DNA of 64,000 nucleotides from Mya arenaria (Eukaryota; Mollusca; Bivalvia; Myida; Myidae). Shown here piece by piece: positions 9,869 through 24,800 of this stretch. The notes beneath the pieces are model-generated. The model saw nothing but the letters and a program-made list of their open reading frames with translations. It did not search any database and was not told the origin of the DNA. The stretch is from assembly GCF_026914265.1 (NCBI RefSeq), contig NC_069130.1, forward strand, positions 45,531,929 through 45,595,928, in the 5' to 3' direction. How positions within the stretch are numbered: the stretch's first letter is position 1; every line of letters starts with the position of its first letter. The position numbers were made by a program, and so were the translations under genes.

Positions 9869-12800
9869 GTAAGTATTAATATTATAATTTATATGATAAA
9901 TGGTGACAGTTTTTTGTTAATTTAAACTTTATTTTACGATTGTGAAGGAAGTAAAATATATTAACTTATGCTTATATATGTCAATCTTGTTGGCAAGATG
10001 TTGCACAAGAGACTAGTCTTGTGTTGTTGGGGAAACCTGAGTGCCCGAAGAAAGCCCATTTATTCGGCTTGGTGACCTCAAATACCAAACTAAAATATAT
10101 GCCGAGGCTGAGAAAAAACAAGTGCACTTATCTGTCACTGCATGTGTTAATGGGACAACCATAATAATTTGTGTTGATAATGTTAATGTTGCAACATTTT
10201 TCTGAAAAGCATTTACATAAGATCAGTTGCTACAAGAATATAGCCGAAAATCCAATAACTGAATCAATTAAAAAAAAAAAATCTTTACCTAATAAATTAA
10301 TTTATTGTGCGAGGTGGTCTAGTGGTAAAGGTGTTTGCCTCTCCCTCAAGAGATAGTTGGTTCAACTGCAACAGGGAGTGAGAGTTGTCTAGTGGTAGAG
10401 GTGTATGCCTCTACCTCAATTGTTGGTTCAAGTCACACCAGTGGGGGAGAGTTATCTAGTAGTATAGGTGTCCGCTCCTCTCTCAAAAGGTTGTTGGTTC
10501 AAGTCACACCAGTGGGGGAGAGTTATCTAGTAGTATAGGTGTCCGCTCCTCTCTCAAAAGGTTGTTGGTTCAAGCTGCTCTAGGGCCAGTCATCCCTTCA
10601 CTTTGCATTTGATGACTATTCCACATAGGAATAATAATAGTATAATGGTGAATAATCAATCCATAAAATTTATCGTTTAACAAAGGGAGATTTTTACTAG
10701 TCATATGATAATCCTGGACAAACATACATGTGCAAATAGACTTGGATTCAGTATATATTCTTTTGTAGAACAAAGTAATCTGATTTAGCATTGTTTCTTC
10801 AATAACAAAATTGTTTGGATAATTCCTCTCAGAAGTCCTGGACAGACACATTAATCTGTAAATATAACCTACAGTTTCATCAAAATCATTCCAGTTGGAG
10901 TTTAGGCAAAAACTTACAATTGATTTAATATAATAGCAAAATTCAGGGGCAAATACAGGTTTTGCATGGTAACCATTGGCATTCATGCCACAAAATGGGT
11001 ATAGCTAGATAGCGAAAATAGCCTATTTTCGCGAAAATAACATTTGTCTACGAAAATAGCCTGCTATATCATTATATAAACCAGATAATTATTTATATAT
11101 ATTAATATATATAAACGAAACATTATAGAAAAATGATTTTTTGTTTCTTTTTCTTTTTTGGGTAGTTTGAAAGATGTTTTTAAAAATAGCCCATATATGC
11201 GACACTAGCCTATTTTCGCGAAAATAGCATTGGACTACGAAAATAGCTTGTTATATACCGTAGACAGATGCTATTTTCGCAAAATAGGCTATTTTTGCTA
11301 TCTAGCTATACCGCCACAAAATCATGTTGACTAAAGTCTTAAAATTCTCTTCTGAACTTCATGTAATTCCAATTTGGTACAACAGAAAACAGAATTAATC
11401 GATGGCCCATGATCATGCCCGGGGCCAATTGAATCATTGCCAAACAATAAAAAGCAGAAAAATATACATGTGGAGCACTAACAAAGTGGAAGATGCAAGA
11501 CACATGGTTTTTGCCAATAGCAAAAATATGGGTTGTCTGGTTAGCCAAGTGGTTAACGCACCCGCTTCTGACCAAGATATTAGGGTTTGAGTGGCTTGTA
11601 TTGACAACTCTAGGCTTGTTTTGTGGAAATATTGTATTTGCAGTTTTTGGGACCATCTCAGTCTGGTGTGTAGCCCCTTTTAAGTCACTTTCCTAATTTA
11701 AGTATCTCTATTTTGACACATATGAAATAAGAACTTGAGATTTTTCCAAAATAAATTTTCATTGACCTTGTATGGCATTTTTTTTTTTTAATTGTTAAAA
11801 AATCAACTTAAGTTAGGAATTAATTTAAGATGTTTTATGAATATGGCCACTGTGGGTTGTTATTCATAAAACATAAGTCTCTCACTGGTCATATTTTATA
11901 TTAACCTGATAATATCTGAAATACTTCATTTTCCTTGAATTTATTGAAAAAAAACACTTTAATGTTAAAAATAATTTTAAGACTTCAAATATATATGGAG
12001 ATTGACTTAAATTAAGATATGATTTCAGAAGTGTTATGAAAATGGTCCCTTATAGTGCATTCGGTTGTCCAGGGTTTTATGTAACTAGTACGGTAATTCT
12101 CTCCATTGGTTTAAAGGTTATGAATATCCGTATCATGGTATGTCTATGGGAGAAGTAAGGAAACTTTGAACCCTAACCAGGCCTTTTTCTAAAGTACCCA
12201 CAGGTCGGGCTATCTCACCCATTCCCAGTGATTTTTTTTGGATTTTTTTTTACCGCCTGTGTCTTGCAAATTGGGAAAAAATGTTGACTGTGGGAAAAAT
12301 ACAAAATCAGGCCAAAATAGCTAATGGCAAATATACATGTTTAAATTTTTTGTGCATACATTATGCAGTGAAAGAGTAAGTATTGTCAAGATTTTGTTTA
12401 TATTTGAAGAAATTCATTGCTTTTTTATTCATTAACGTAATGGACAGTTATCAAATTGGGAAAAATTTATGAAAATTTTGGGAAAATAGACAGTTTTTCG
12501 CAAGGGGAAACAGCCTTTAGAAAGCAGTAAATTGCACCAAAAAAATCACTGATTCCACTAGCAAAATGATGATTTTTTCTTAAAATGGCATATTTCGCTA
12601 CGCAAGTATTCCCAAAATGTCTGTTTTTTTCCTAAAATTGGCACAATAAGGCTTGCTTACATATTTTATTGGCATAATATGGAAACTAATTACAGTAATT
12701 CCACCCAACAGCTATTCCTGCAGTTTCTGTCTGTCTGTTATTATGTCTGAAAGATCTGTTTTAGAACCTGTTAATTGATTGCTTCCAGTAAACATGGATA

Positions 12801-15800
12801 GCAGCTCAATATAGGCCAGATTTAAACAAATCTCTAGTCTCTGAGGGAAAAAAAAACCCTGAACTCTTCATTGTTTTTGTTATCCATGAATAATTCATGT
12901 GTTGCTAAGAAATTACCATCAACATGCCAGTCCTGGATTCCAAGTTACTTAAAACATCCTCTACTTTTGTTCAATAATAATTATGGATACAATTAAGTTG
13001 AAAAAGGAAAGTTAGAGTATAAATTGCCATTTGCTTTATAGATTTTATAACAACTTTAATAAAAGAATGATTAAAAGTGAATACCACTTTTATTGATATG
13101 CCCAAAATATTCAAACTTAAGTCAGCCAAATATATATAACAATATTTTGTAACACATGGCCAACAAAAATTGTCAATTTATTATTTGTCTAAATAATCTG
13201 TCTATTTTTTTATTCACAAACATTCTAAGAAACAATTAATGAGTTTTCCTTTTTTCATAACTTTATTGATTTGCTCTTCTGTAAAACCTTTTTGCTAATG
13301 CATGAACTCAAGCCTTTGCATAGTTGTATTTGCTATCAGCATGATAATATGTTTTATGGAATAAATGGAATAGATTTGATCTGAGTTATATTATTTAATA
13401 AATAATACTTCTTGAATAATGCCTGTTGATTGACAGAAATGCTAACACCAGTATTAGTTAGTAGTGGCCAATTGAGTTATGCCCCTTGATTGATAGGAAA
13501 GCTGACTAGAACTAGTGGCCACTTGAGTAATTCCCCTTGATAAATGGAAAACATGACTAAAATTAGTGGCCACTTGAGTAATTCCCCTTGATAAATGTAA
13601 AACATGACTATCTTCATCTAACTAGTGGCCACTTGAGTCACCCCCCTTGATAAATGGAAAACATGACTAGAACTAGTGGCCACTTGAGTAATTCCCCTTG
13701 ATAAATGGAAAACATGACTAGAACTTGGAAAACATGACTAGAATTAGTGGCCACTTGAGTAATTCCCCTTGATAAATGGAAAACATGACTAGAACTTGGA
13801 AAACATGACTAGAATTAGTGGCCACTTGAGTAATTTCCCTTGATAAATGGAAAACATGACTAGAACTATGGTCACTTGAGTAATTTCCCTTGATAAATGG
13901 AAAACATGACTAGAAATTGGAAAACATGACTAGAACTAGTGGCCACTTGAGTAATTTCCCTTGATAAATGGAAAACATGACTAGAACTATGGTCACTTGA
14001 GTCACCCCCCTTGATAAATGGAAAACATGACTAGAATTAGTGGCCACTTGAGTAATTTCCCTTGATAAATGTAAAACATGACTAGAACTAGTGGCCATTT
14101 GAGTAATTCCCCTTGATAAATGTAAAACATGACTAGAACTAGTGGCCATTTGAGTAATTCCCCTTGATAAATGGAAAACATGACTAGATCTAGTGGTCAC
14201 TTTAGTCACCCCCTTGATAAATGGAAAACATGACTAGAACTAGTGGCCACTTGAGTAATTTCCCTTGATAAATGGAAAACATGACTAGAACTTGGAAAAC
14301 ATGACTAGAATTAGTGGCCACTTGAGTAATTTCCCTTGATAAATGGAAAACATGACTAGAACTAGTGGCCACTTGAGTAATTTCCCTTGATAAATGGAAA
14401 ACATGACTAACATTAGTGGCCATTTGAGTTATTCCTTTTGATGAATGGAAAACATGACTAGAATTAGTGGCCACTTGAGTATTTCCCCTTGATAAATGGA
14501 AGACTTGACTAGAATTAGTGGCCACTTGAGTATTTCCCCTTGATAATTGGAAAACATGACTAGAATTAGTGGCCACTTGAGTAATTTCCCTTAATAAATG
14601 GAAAACATGACTAGAACTTGGAAAACATGACTAGAACTAGAGGCCACTTGATTAATTCCCCTTGAAAAATGGAAAATATTACTAGAATTAGTGGCCACTT
14701 AAGTAATTCCCCTTGATAAATGGAATACATGACTAGAACTAGTGGCCACTTGAGTATTTCCCCTTGATAAATGGAAAACATGAATAAAATTAGAGACCAC
14801 TTGAGTAATGTCCCTTGATTGATAGGAAAGCTGACTTGTATTTGTGTCCTCTTGAGTTATGTCCCTTGATTGACAGAAGAGCTGACTAGTATTAGTGTCA
14901 ACTTGAGTTATGCCTCTTAATTGATGGAAAACATGCCTTCTATTAATGACCACTTGTGTTATGCCTCTTGATTGATTGAAATCATGCCCACTTTTAGTGA
15001 CCACTTGAGTTTTGCCCCTTGATTGATTGAAAACATGCCTACTATTAGTGACCACTTGAGTTATGCCCCTTGATTGATTGAAAACATGCCTTGTAGTAGT
15101 GACCACTTGAGTTATGCCCCTTGATTAATGGAGTTGTGTTATGAGTTATGCCCCTTTATTAACATTTAAACTTACTAGTTTTAATGGGCACTTGTGGTGC
15201 GCTTGTGTTATATAATATCTTTTCTATCTTTTTGTGTAAACGTGTTTAATTTTCTGTTTCAGAAACTTGGGCAAATCTGGGCTAAGAGTGTCTATGGTTG
15301 GCCTTGGTAAGGCAGGATTTTTATACTAAAATTTTGTTTTTACTATAAACAAGGGCACATTATTTTGATAATGCACAACTACAGGGGCCATACCCATAAT
15401 GTATTGAGTCCGAGTTTGGGATTCAGACTCAGGATTTCAAATTGTTGAATGTAACAAATTATCTTTTAAGCTCATCAGAGCACGAAGTGCTCAAGGTGAA
15501 CTATTGTGATCGCTCTTTGTCTGTTGTCTGACCATCCGTCCGTCAACAATTGCTTAAAACACATCCCCTCTGAAACTACTTGACCAAATTCACTGAAACT
15601 TTACAGGAAGCTTCATTGCATGACCCTCTACATAAATACAACAAGGCGTTGAGATTGATCATCAACAACAACAACAAAATGGCCGACTTACTGTTTTGCT
15701 TTAAAAAAATCTCTGAAACTACCTGGCCAAATTCAATGAAATTTTACAGGTAGCGTCATTGCATAATCCTTTACAAATGTTAAACAAGGCATCGTCATCA

Positions 15801-18800
15801 GTTAAGAAATGTTTAAATTGCAACATTTTTATTAATGCAGAGTTGTGGCTCTTTGTTTAGGTGAACGTTTTAGGTCCATCATGGCCCTCTTGTTTAATAT
15901 AGTTGTCTTCTACAAGTAAATATAACTGATCAAAGTCTTCTACAAGTAAATATAACTGATCAAAGTTGTATATTATGGAACATGTATTGCATTTTAGCAT
16001 TTATATAATATTGTTAAGGAATTGTACAATCCAATGAAGATTTGCAGTTTTGCAAATTAGACTCAAGACATTAGTGAATACCCAGGGCTTATTTTTTGGC
16101 CCCCGAAAACCCTTGTAACAATCTATGCTGAAATGACTGTTCTTAGAGCTGGTATTCCTGTTTGCTTCAAGAGCCCTCCAAAGAGCTTCTAAAAAGCCAG
16201 GTTTTATTCTATGGCAATGTGCTTTTGACCCCGAGAGCCCCCGTAGAACCCATGGCCAAAATGGTTTCAGCCCTCCAGCTGCCATGTCAATCACATCCCG
16301 GAACATGCAAAACTAATTTTTAATTTTTTTTCTAATATATTATAATATATAGTATATTCTAATGTGACATGTAGTGTATACATGTGATATGACTTTTGAC
16401 CACTGAATTTTCAAAAACTTTTTTTTTTTTTTTATCAAAGTAAATCTGTATTTACACACTCATACAATTTTTTTAATTTTTCCAGGGACCTGGGTTACAT
16501 TTGGTGCGCAGACTTCAGATGAGGTATACCAGAAAAATAACTGATGCTCACAGCATTGGAGGAACTTATTTCTCAGTTTTAACATGTTACATAAATTATT
16601 ATGTTGTGAAAAAACTTGAGTTTTAATTCTTTCTTAAAACTATATGGTTAAAAGTGTACGCTGTGGCTGAAAATTACAATTTAGTGTTGAACTTGTATAA
16701 CGTAAACCCTGGAAAGAAAAACTTTGTTTTTAGGTTGGGACGTTCAATGGTATAAGTGAGATGTCTTCAGCCTAAATAAGTCCTTTTTGTGTGTGATATG
16801 TATAATTTAGATTTACCTCGCAAAAGAGCGTTAAAAGTCATTCTTGTTCATTATTTCAGACCGCCGAGGAGATGCTTACATTGGCGTACGAAAGTGGAAT
16901 CAACTTTTTTGACACGGCGGAAGTTTACGCGGCAGGAAAGTAAGTACATATGCGTTTGTTCTCACAATAACAGTCGACTCTAGACCTACATAATGTATAG
17001 AAGTTGAACTATTGTGGAATTGGGAATTAAACATGTACCTGGGTTTGTCATTTGATATTGTGTGGTCAATTTCCTTTCTTCCCATTGCACACACTTATGG
17101 CTGCTTTTATAATGAAGCATCCATTTTACATTTTTTTTATTCAGGGGGCAGATTTTAGGTTGTTTAAGTTTCACTTAGCCATAACCTTATCATCAGAAAA
17201 TAATCTGCAAAATACTGAAGTTTAAACTTATGCGACGCATTGATACACATAAGATTGTAAAAATTGAACTTATCCAATGACCATATTTATTATGATATAT
17301 TCTGGTTTTGTAATTGTTCTTATGAAAGACAGGCCTGGCCTTCTTCACTTCTTTGATCATCATGTATTTAGCAAAAAAACAACTTGAAAAAAGCTGCTAG
17401 TTAAATATTATATTATAAAACCATTCCGTTGTATAAGTATTTAGTAAGTGGGTCACAGTTTTTTAGCCCAACTTTGACCCCAATATGCCTGTATGTAACT
17501 CTTGTCTGACGTATTTAGAAGATATATATAGTAAAAAAACAAACAGAATTCACAGTCTTTCACAGCTTGAGAACTTTGTTATAAACATCATGAATGAAAA
17601 AACATGTTTACGTACTTAAAATATAAAATATTGATGTGAGATTACCGTAAATGTCCTACTAAATGTGAATGCCCAGGGGTCTTTTGTGGGTCTATTTTCC
17701 CATTTTCTGATATAAACAATAAAAAACTTTCAACTCCAAAATTTAAAAGTTACAAAAAAATAAAGAAATCCTAAGGCCGTCATTTTCAGGCACCTGCTAA
17801 TGTCATGCATATACGGACAACCCATACCCTATTGCACGTAATGACGATAAAATTGCATCAAATTGTGTATTGATATATTGGAGTCATGTATTCAGCAGAC
17901 CATATAATTTATTTTCACATCATGGAAAGTTTACAGGTACGATGCAGCGGAAACTGCTTGTTCATGTTTACTGCTTGTTCATGTTCTTTACTTCAAATTA
18001 GCTGATTTGAAGAAGTTGCTAAATGGGTACCCTAAAAATGGTTCCTGTTCAACTCGCAGGATTCTAAAAAGTCATTGCAGGGCACATTTAATAGGACATA
18101 TACGGTATGTGCGTTTCTCATGTGGTCCACTAGTCGGACATGTGGGTTTCCATACAGAAGTTATATATGATTTTAACAGTTTCTTACACAACACACAAGA
18201 CCACATTCTGGCGTAACACCATGCAGAGAGAGTTATATACATGTACGTCATAATGAATTATTTCACAAAAGTAATCACTGATTATTTTCTCAAATAAGAC
18301 CATTTTAGCTTGACACCCAGTAGGAAATGTTTTCATTTAATTGTCCTTACATTGCAATTATTGGCTTCACAATCCAACTTAAATAAATTGGTATTAAAGC
18401 TGCACTCTCACAGATTGGTCATTTTGACAATTTTTTCAATCATTTTTTGTCCTGGAATGAGACAAGTTTGACGTAAATGTCAGGAATCAGTGATACAAGA
18501 CTGCTGACAACTGATCAGATTGCAGTTTTTCATAATTGCGTTCGAAGATTAAGATATTTGATGGCTAGATTAGTGTTATTTATGCTTTAAGAAAAATGAA
18601 ATTTTCGGCAGTTTCCTAAGCCATTTAGATCTGTTCTATTGTGAATCACATTAAAGTACTGAACTGAAGGCACTGATACCAAAATCAGCTTATTCTCACA
18701 GACCAACTATTAAAAAATGTCAAAAATGTCAATCTGTTAGAGGGCAACTTTAACGAAATACAACAGTCATATTTTCATTGAAACTATAATTTTAGAAGAA

Positions 18801-21800
18801 TGAATACACTTATTTCTATGCTTTTCACCTAAAATTATTTTTCTCTTCACAAATAAGCATTAAGTTTAAGGTGATGACAGACAAAGTGACTATTGAACGC
18901 ATGTAATGAAACAGATTTGGTTAATTATTGACTTCCCCTGTCTTTAATTATTTGTGCGCTTAAAGTGGGGCTGGGCTAGTTATTCATAAGGCACCTTAAG
19001 TCATTTCTTAACTTAAGTCACTTTCCGGTGACTCTCCGTAGTGAAGTTTCTCAAAGTCGTATGATATAAAAACTGAAATAATTTAATTTTTGAAAATCAA
19101 GTTCTGTTTGGAAATGACTTAAGATGTTATCTTAATACCAGCCATGTGCTTTAAATTGTGCCCAATTTGTTTTAATGTAGTATTTTGTGGCCTGTATTTG
19201 GTAAAATGTCAGTCAATGTTGTATTATAATATAAATGGTTGTAATGTACAGTGTTTTCAATAAGAACCCGCCACAGGCTGGACGGTTTGAATGGCATTTA
19301 ACTGGTACAAATTTGGAAAAATAAGACAATTTTAATTAGAATAAATAGTAGCTGGTCAGTTACAATACTATTTGGTATGGTATGATCGAAACTTATTGAG
19401 AACCCTGGATGTATTTGTATTTGTGTAATTTTGATCCATTATGTATTAACTTACGGATTGTTCAGAACTTTAAGTAAACAACGTTTTTAACCTGATTGAG
19501 GTTAATTTTAAAATCCTTACAACTCTAAAGGTTTGATTGACACTCTTGTGATCTGCTGTTATTCTTACAAACATCGGGTCACAATAGTTTCAGCTTGTTA
19601 TCCCCCACCAAATCGAAGGAGGGGGATATTTTTTGCCGTTGTCCATCCGTCCGTCATTCCATTGTCCTTCCGTCCATCCGTCTGGAACCATATCTTGGTA
19701 GGCATTCATCAGAAAATGTTCAAACTTGGTCAACCTTGGTTCCCCTTGATTATATCTAGACCACTTGTAAAAGTGGGTAACATGGGGTCAAAAACTAGGT
19801 CAAATCTTAGAAAAACCTTTGGAACAAACTAGAGGCTTTTATACATGGTCAAATATTCATGAAACTTAATCAAAATGTTTCCCTTGATGAACTCTTTGAG
19901 TATATAAAACTGGATCACATACGATCCAAAATAAGGTCACTAGGTCAGATCTTAGAAAAATCATTCAAATTCATAGAAACTATTACAAATGTTACTCTAT
20001 ATACAACATGTTTATTTAAAATAATTCCAAACAAACTCAAACTTATATTCAACATTCATAATGGTCCATTTCTCTGCAGCCATATTACATGTTAATATAG
20101 GAATATTCCACCTACTTTTCACGTCCATGTTATGACAGATGGTTAATTGTGATTATCAGAGCAGGGTATTCAAGTGATGATGTCCATGTTATGACAGATG
20201 GTTAATTGTGATTATCAGAGCAGGGTATTCAGGTGATGATGTCCATGTTATGACAGATGGTTAATTGTGATAATCAGAGCAGGGTATTCAAGTGATGATG
20301 TCCATGTTATGACAGATGGTTAATTGTGATAATCACAGCAGGGTATTCAGGTGATGATGTCCATGTTATGACAGATGGTTAATTGTGATAATCAGAGCAG
20401 GGTATTCAGGTGATGATGTCCATGTGATGACAGATGGTTAATTGTGATTATCAGAGCAGGGTATTCAGGTGATGATGTCCATGTTATGACAGATGGTTAA
20501 TTGTGATAATCAGAGCAGGGTATTCAAGTGATGATGTCCATGTGATGACAGATGGTTAATTGTGATAATCAGAGCAGGGTATTCAAGCGATGATGTCCAT
20601 GTGATGACAGATGGTTAATTGTGATAATCAGAGCAGGGTATTCAAGTGATGATGTCCATGTTATGACAGATGGTTAATTGTGATAATCAGAGCAGGGTAT
20701 TCAGGTGATGATGTCCATGTTATGACAGATGGTTAATTGTGATAATCCGAGCAGAGTATTCAAGTGATGATGTCCATGTTATGACAGATGGTTAATTGTG
20801 ATAATCAGAACAGGGTATTCAGGTGATGATGTCCATGTTATGACAGATGGTTAATTGTGATAATCAGAGCAGGGTATTCAGGTGATGATGTCCATGTGAT
20901 GACAGATGGTTAATTGTGATAATTAACAGGGTATTCAGATGATGATGTCCATGTTATGACAGATGGTTAATTGTGATAATCAGAGCAGGGTATTCGGGTG
21001 ATGATGTCCATGTTATGACAGATGGTTAATTGTGATAATCAGAGCAGGGTATTCAAGTGATGATGTCCATGTTATGACAGATGGTTAATTGTGATAATCG
21101 AGCAGGGTATTCAGGTGATGATGTCCATGTTATGTCAGATGGTTAATTGTGATAATCAGAGCAGGGTAATGTTCATAATGGTCCATTTCTCTGCAGCCAT
21201 ATTACATGTTAATATAGGAATATTCCACCTACTTTTCACTTTCAATCAATGAACTTTGCCTATTCAGGCGGGGGATATCAATTAAAAGAATTTATTTTTT
21301 TATTTAAATGTATGAGGACATCATAAAAATATTTCACCTTTAAAGTTAACATTATGATGGGAAAGTTCTGAGCAATATTCGAATTGTGTTTAATATTAGC
21401 CTTTTTATCAGTAGGTTTTTGTATGTTTAGTTTCAAGCACTAATATCATATTCATGATATAATTTTCAGTTTACTCTTATTTTAAAGAGCGATTTAATAA
21501 GGCAGTGTTAAGACCCATTTTAATCGAGATTTAGTATGTCAAAAGAAAATTTAGGTTCTTTATGTCATTTAATACATAAAGTGAGAATACAAAATATATC
21601 TTAAAGAAATCTGTAAAATGATCATCAGATCAATGAAAAAAGTCAAATTTTAAATGCAAGTATTATTTATCTGCAGTCTCTTTCATCATATACAATTAAT
21701 AACCTACAAACATACAAATATTCAAAAAAGTGTGAGGTGATTTAATGTTGCAGTGGCTGGATGGGATATAAATATTTTTTATAAACATACAAAAAGAATG

Positions 21801-24800
21801 TCTTAATGGTAAGAGCCGTTTCACAGAAGTTTGTCTTTATAATAAACTTTGAAACATACATATAATGTTTTTTCACAGTCACTTCAAAATATTGGCACAA
21901 CATGATATCATTTTTTGTCTGCTCTATTATAACAGCAAATTTCCAACATGATCCTGACTTATATTCTATTCAGCTATTGTGTATATTGCATTAAGACTTA
22001 TTCTTATTCTGAAGTATGGTAATAATAACTTGATTATTATTTAAAAAGGCAAACTATAAACACAATTAAACAAGATATTTTGTTTATTTCTACAACAATA
22101 ACCTCAAGTATTGCACAGCAGGACACTCAGATCTGAGACCTGATAGACAGCAGACAGTGATAAAGATTAAGATCAATACATAGAAGTTGTGTACTATACT
22201 TATATATTTTTTTGGAAGGGGGAGGTTCACTTAAAGATGGCTTAAACTAGCCCTTTAAGATAAAATGTAAGATCGATCAATATCCTTTCTGATGATCCAG
22301 CACAGTCAGCTTCAATGATGTAACAGTATCCTATTTAAGCCTGGTAAACTTTTGTCAGTTTGAAAAGCATTTATATAAATCATATTAATATATTTAATAT
22401 ATAATTATACACCAAAAACATTCATTTTAAAACATTGCCCCCTTTCCATTCAGATATTGTAAACCCTATAATGAGATTATTTTTGGACAGAATGATTTTT
22501 ATATCAAATAATTTATATCATAATTTATGTTATATCACTTAATAAATTAAAAAAAACTCAGGGCCCTTTTTAATGGCTTTTAAGACCTATAATATATTTG
22601 AGTATTTGAATGTAAAGCAAAGTTTAGTGTTTGAAATATAACTGAAACATTAAAATCAAGCATTTCCTTTTGAGCTTTAATTTGGAAAACAGCAACAACA
22701 GTTTTGTAATTTATTATAAAAGGTCTTAAAGAGTTGAAAAATGAGTTTTATAATGTTACCAACAGTTAATCATATCATTCATAAATCATTAAAACAATAA
22801 GTTCACTGCACAAACTGTTTATTTGCCTTGCAGAATTCATTTTACAGACCAGATAGCCATGAGGTAATTGTATGTTTTTGTGTTGTAGCTAAAGGGTGAT
22901 AACTCTGTCTTGCTTTTATTTCTTGATAAGTTCACAGTTGCCCCTCTTGTGCTTTATTTCCAATTCCAAATGTTTTATTTTATAACTATTGCCTCCTAAG
23001 AGTAATGTTTAATGCTAGGAATGAAAGCTTAAAGAATTTAAATGAGTTTATTTTAAAATCTGAATCTTTTCACATTACACCTCTTCTTTGCCGAAAGGGC
23101 TGATTTTTGCTATTTCGGAGTCTTAAAGGGGCACATTGACAATATTAGCTGAGGCAAACATTATTTTTACTTTTAATGCGTTATTTTGTTAAATGATATG
23201 CGTACTGATACTTCATTAAAGCTGCACTCTCACAGATTGAACGTTTTGACAACTTTTTTAATTTTAGTCTTGGAACGAGCCAATTTTTGCGAAAATGTGT
23301 GGAAACCAGTTAAGAATGCTGACAAAAAATTAGGTCGCAGATTTTTATATTTAAGTTCAAAAACTGATGTTTTAAGCATTTTTCTTAAACCGTAAATATG
23401 AAAATCTGCGATCTGATCTTTTGTGAGCAATCATTTATCACTGGTTTGCAGATATTTACGCAAAAATTTGCTTTTTGCAAGACAAAAAAAAGAGAAAAAA
23501 ATTGTCAAAACGGTAAATCTGTGACAGTGCAGCTTTAAAAAAAAAGTTTAATTAATAAATTCCCCAATTATAAAAAGCCAAAATATTGCTTATATTTTTT
23601 ACCTGTACACAAATCATAATGCTTTTTTGGTTCAAATGTGTTAAACATAATAATGCATTAAAATTTAAAAAAAATGTTTCAATGCTACTGTGCCCCTTGA
23701 ATGGCCATTTTTTGGATGGTGCTAATCTGAATCCACGAAAATTTGAACACAGCAACTTTGATTTATTATGAAAAGGAGTGAAATTATAGTTTGAGGGTGC
23801 AAAATACCGTGTTAGAATTAAGCATGTTTCAAAACTTTGTATAATATGCCTTTTCCATTTACAGTTATCTTGAGATTTATTTTTGATTGCTTTTGAATGT
23901 TTAAAAAACATTACATTTTAAAGTGTTTGGTTTTTACATTATCTCTCTATAATGTTTTTATAGCTTTAAATCACTCCATGTCATGCTATCTTTTATTCAA
24001 TTTATGTTGACTAATAAACACTTTCTTTGAATGCATATAACTGAAATACAGCTGTAAATGAATTGATGCATCTTTTTCTTACGTAGCAGCTTTTTAACAA
24101 AGTATTTCCTATCTACTCTAGGTAAATTAGTGAACTGGTTATTTAATTTAGTCTATTATTGATGAAAAGGCATATATGAAAACTGGTTGAACAATTCATA
24201 TTGGGAGGAATGGAAGCTACAGGGTCCAAGAAAGACAACTCAAATTACATATTTAGTAGGTTTTGCACTGTCACTATGAGTTGTCTTTCTTGCTCAAGTA
24301 GCTTCCAATCAGTTTATATCACATAATTTTAAATAAATTTATATCATAAAATATAGACTGGTATAAATGAAAGAAGGCAAATTTACTCAGATAAGTGTTT
24401 ATTTAATGGAAATGAAAAATTCTCTTTTTCCTCTAAATTTCTCCTTAGTTTTAGGGAAACCCCAAAGTTGTTACAAGGAATGGGGTCAGTTTTTTTAGGT
24501 TTCCCTTTAAGTCAACCTCAAATTTTGATTCAATTAATGAAACCAAAACTGAAATATATATAAAAAATGACACCTCTATTTTTCTTAAACCTTTGTTAAG
24601 GGATGATATTATTGGTGTAACTTTAAACCAATTTTAGTAAGAACATCATGAGTGTATTTCTGTCCCAATGATTATTCTGACATATGTTATCACCCTGAAT
24701 CTGCCTTGGCTGCTGTGGCCCCATGCATGAATGTCTGATTATAGTCAACTGAACTACACTATTTGGTCGGAGCTTCATACCGTACATTCTCCAATACATA

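Larger units (their letters stand above)
19599..21279. repeat. Interspersed repeat with 'tatccccc/gggggata' ends, enlarged by a satellite block
   Basis: It starts tatcccccaccaaatcgaag, has the ccatccgtccgtc tract and ends ggcgggggatatc. The same ends frame 34651-35456. Inside lies a 59-bp satellite array bounded by a perfect 68-bp direct repeat. Confidence 0.65.

Noticed and set aside
10570..10986. 138-codon minus-strand frame
   Set aside because: No recognisable motif. It overlaps the probable SINE body and ends at the MITE target site; likely chance.
13910..15106. Minus-strand frames with [12 protein letters not shown] repeats
   Set aside because: Translation of the 52-bp intron 1 minisatellite.
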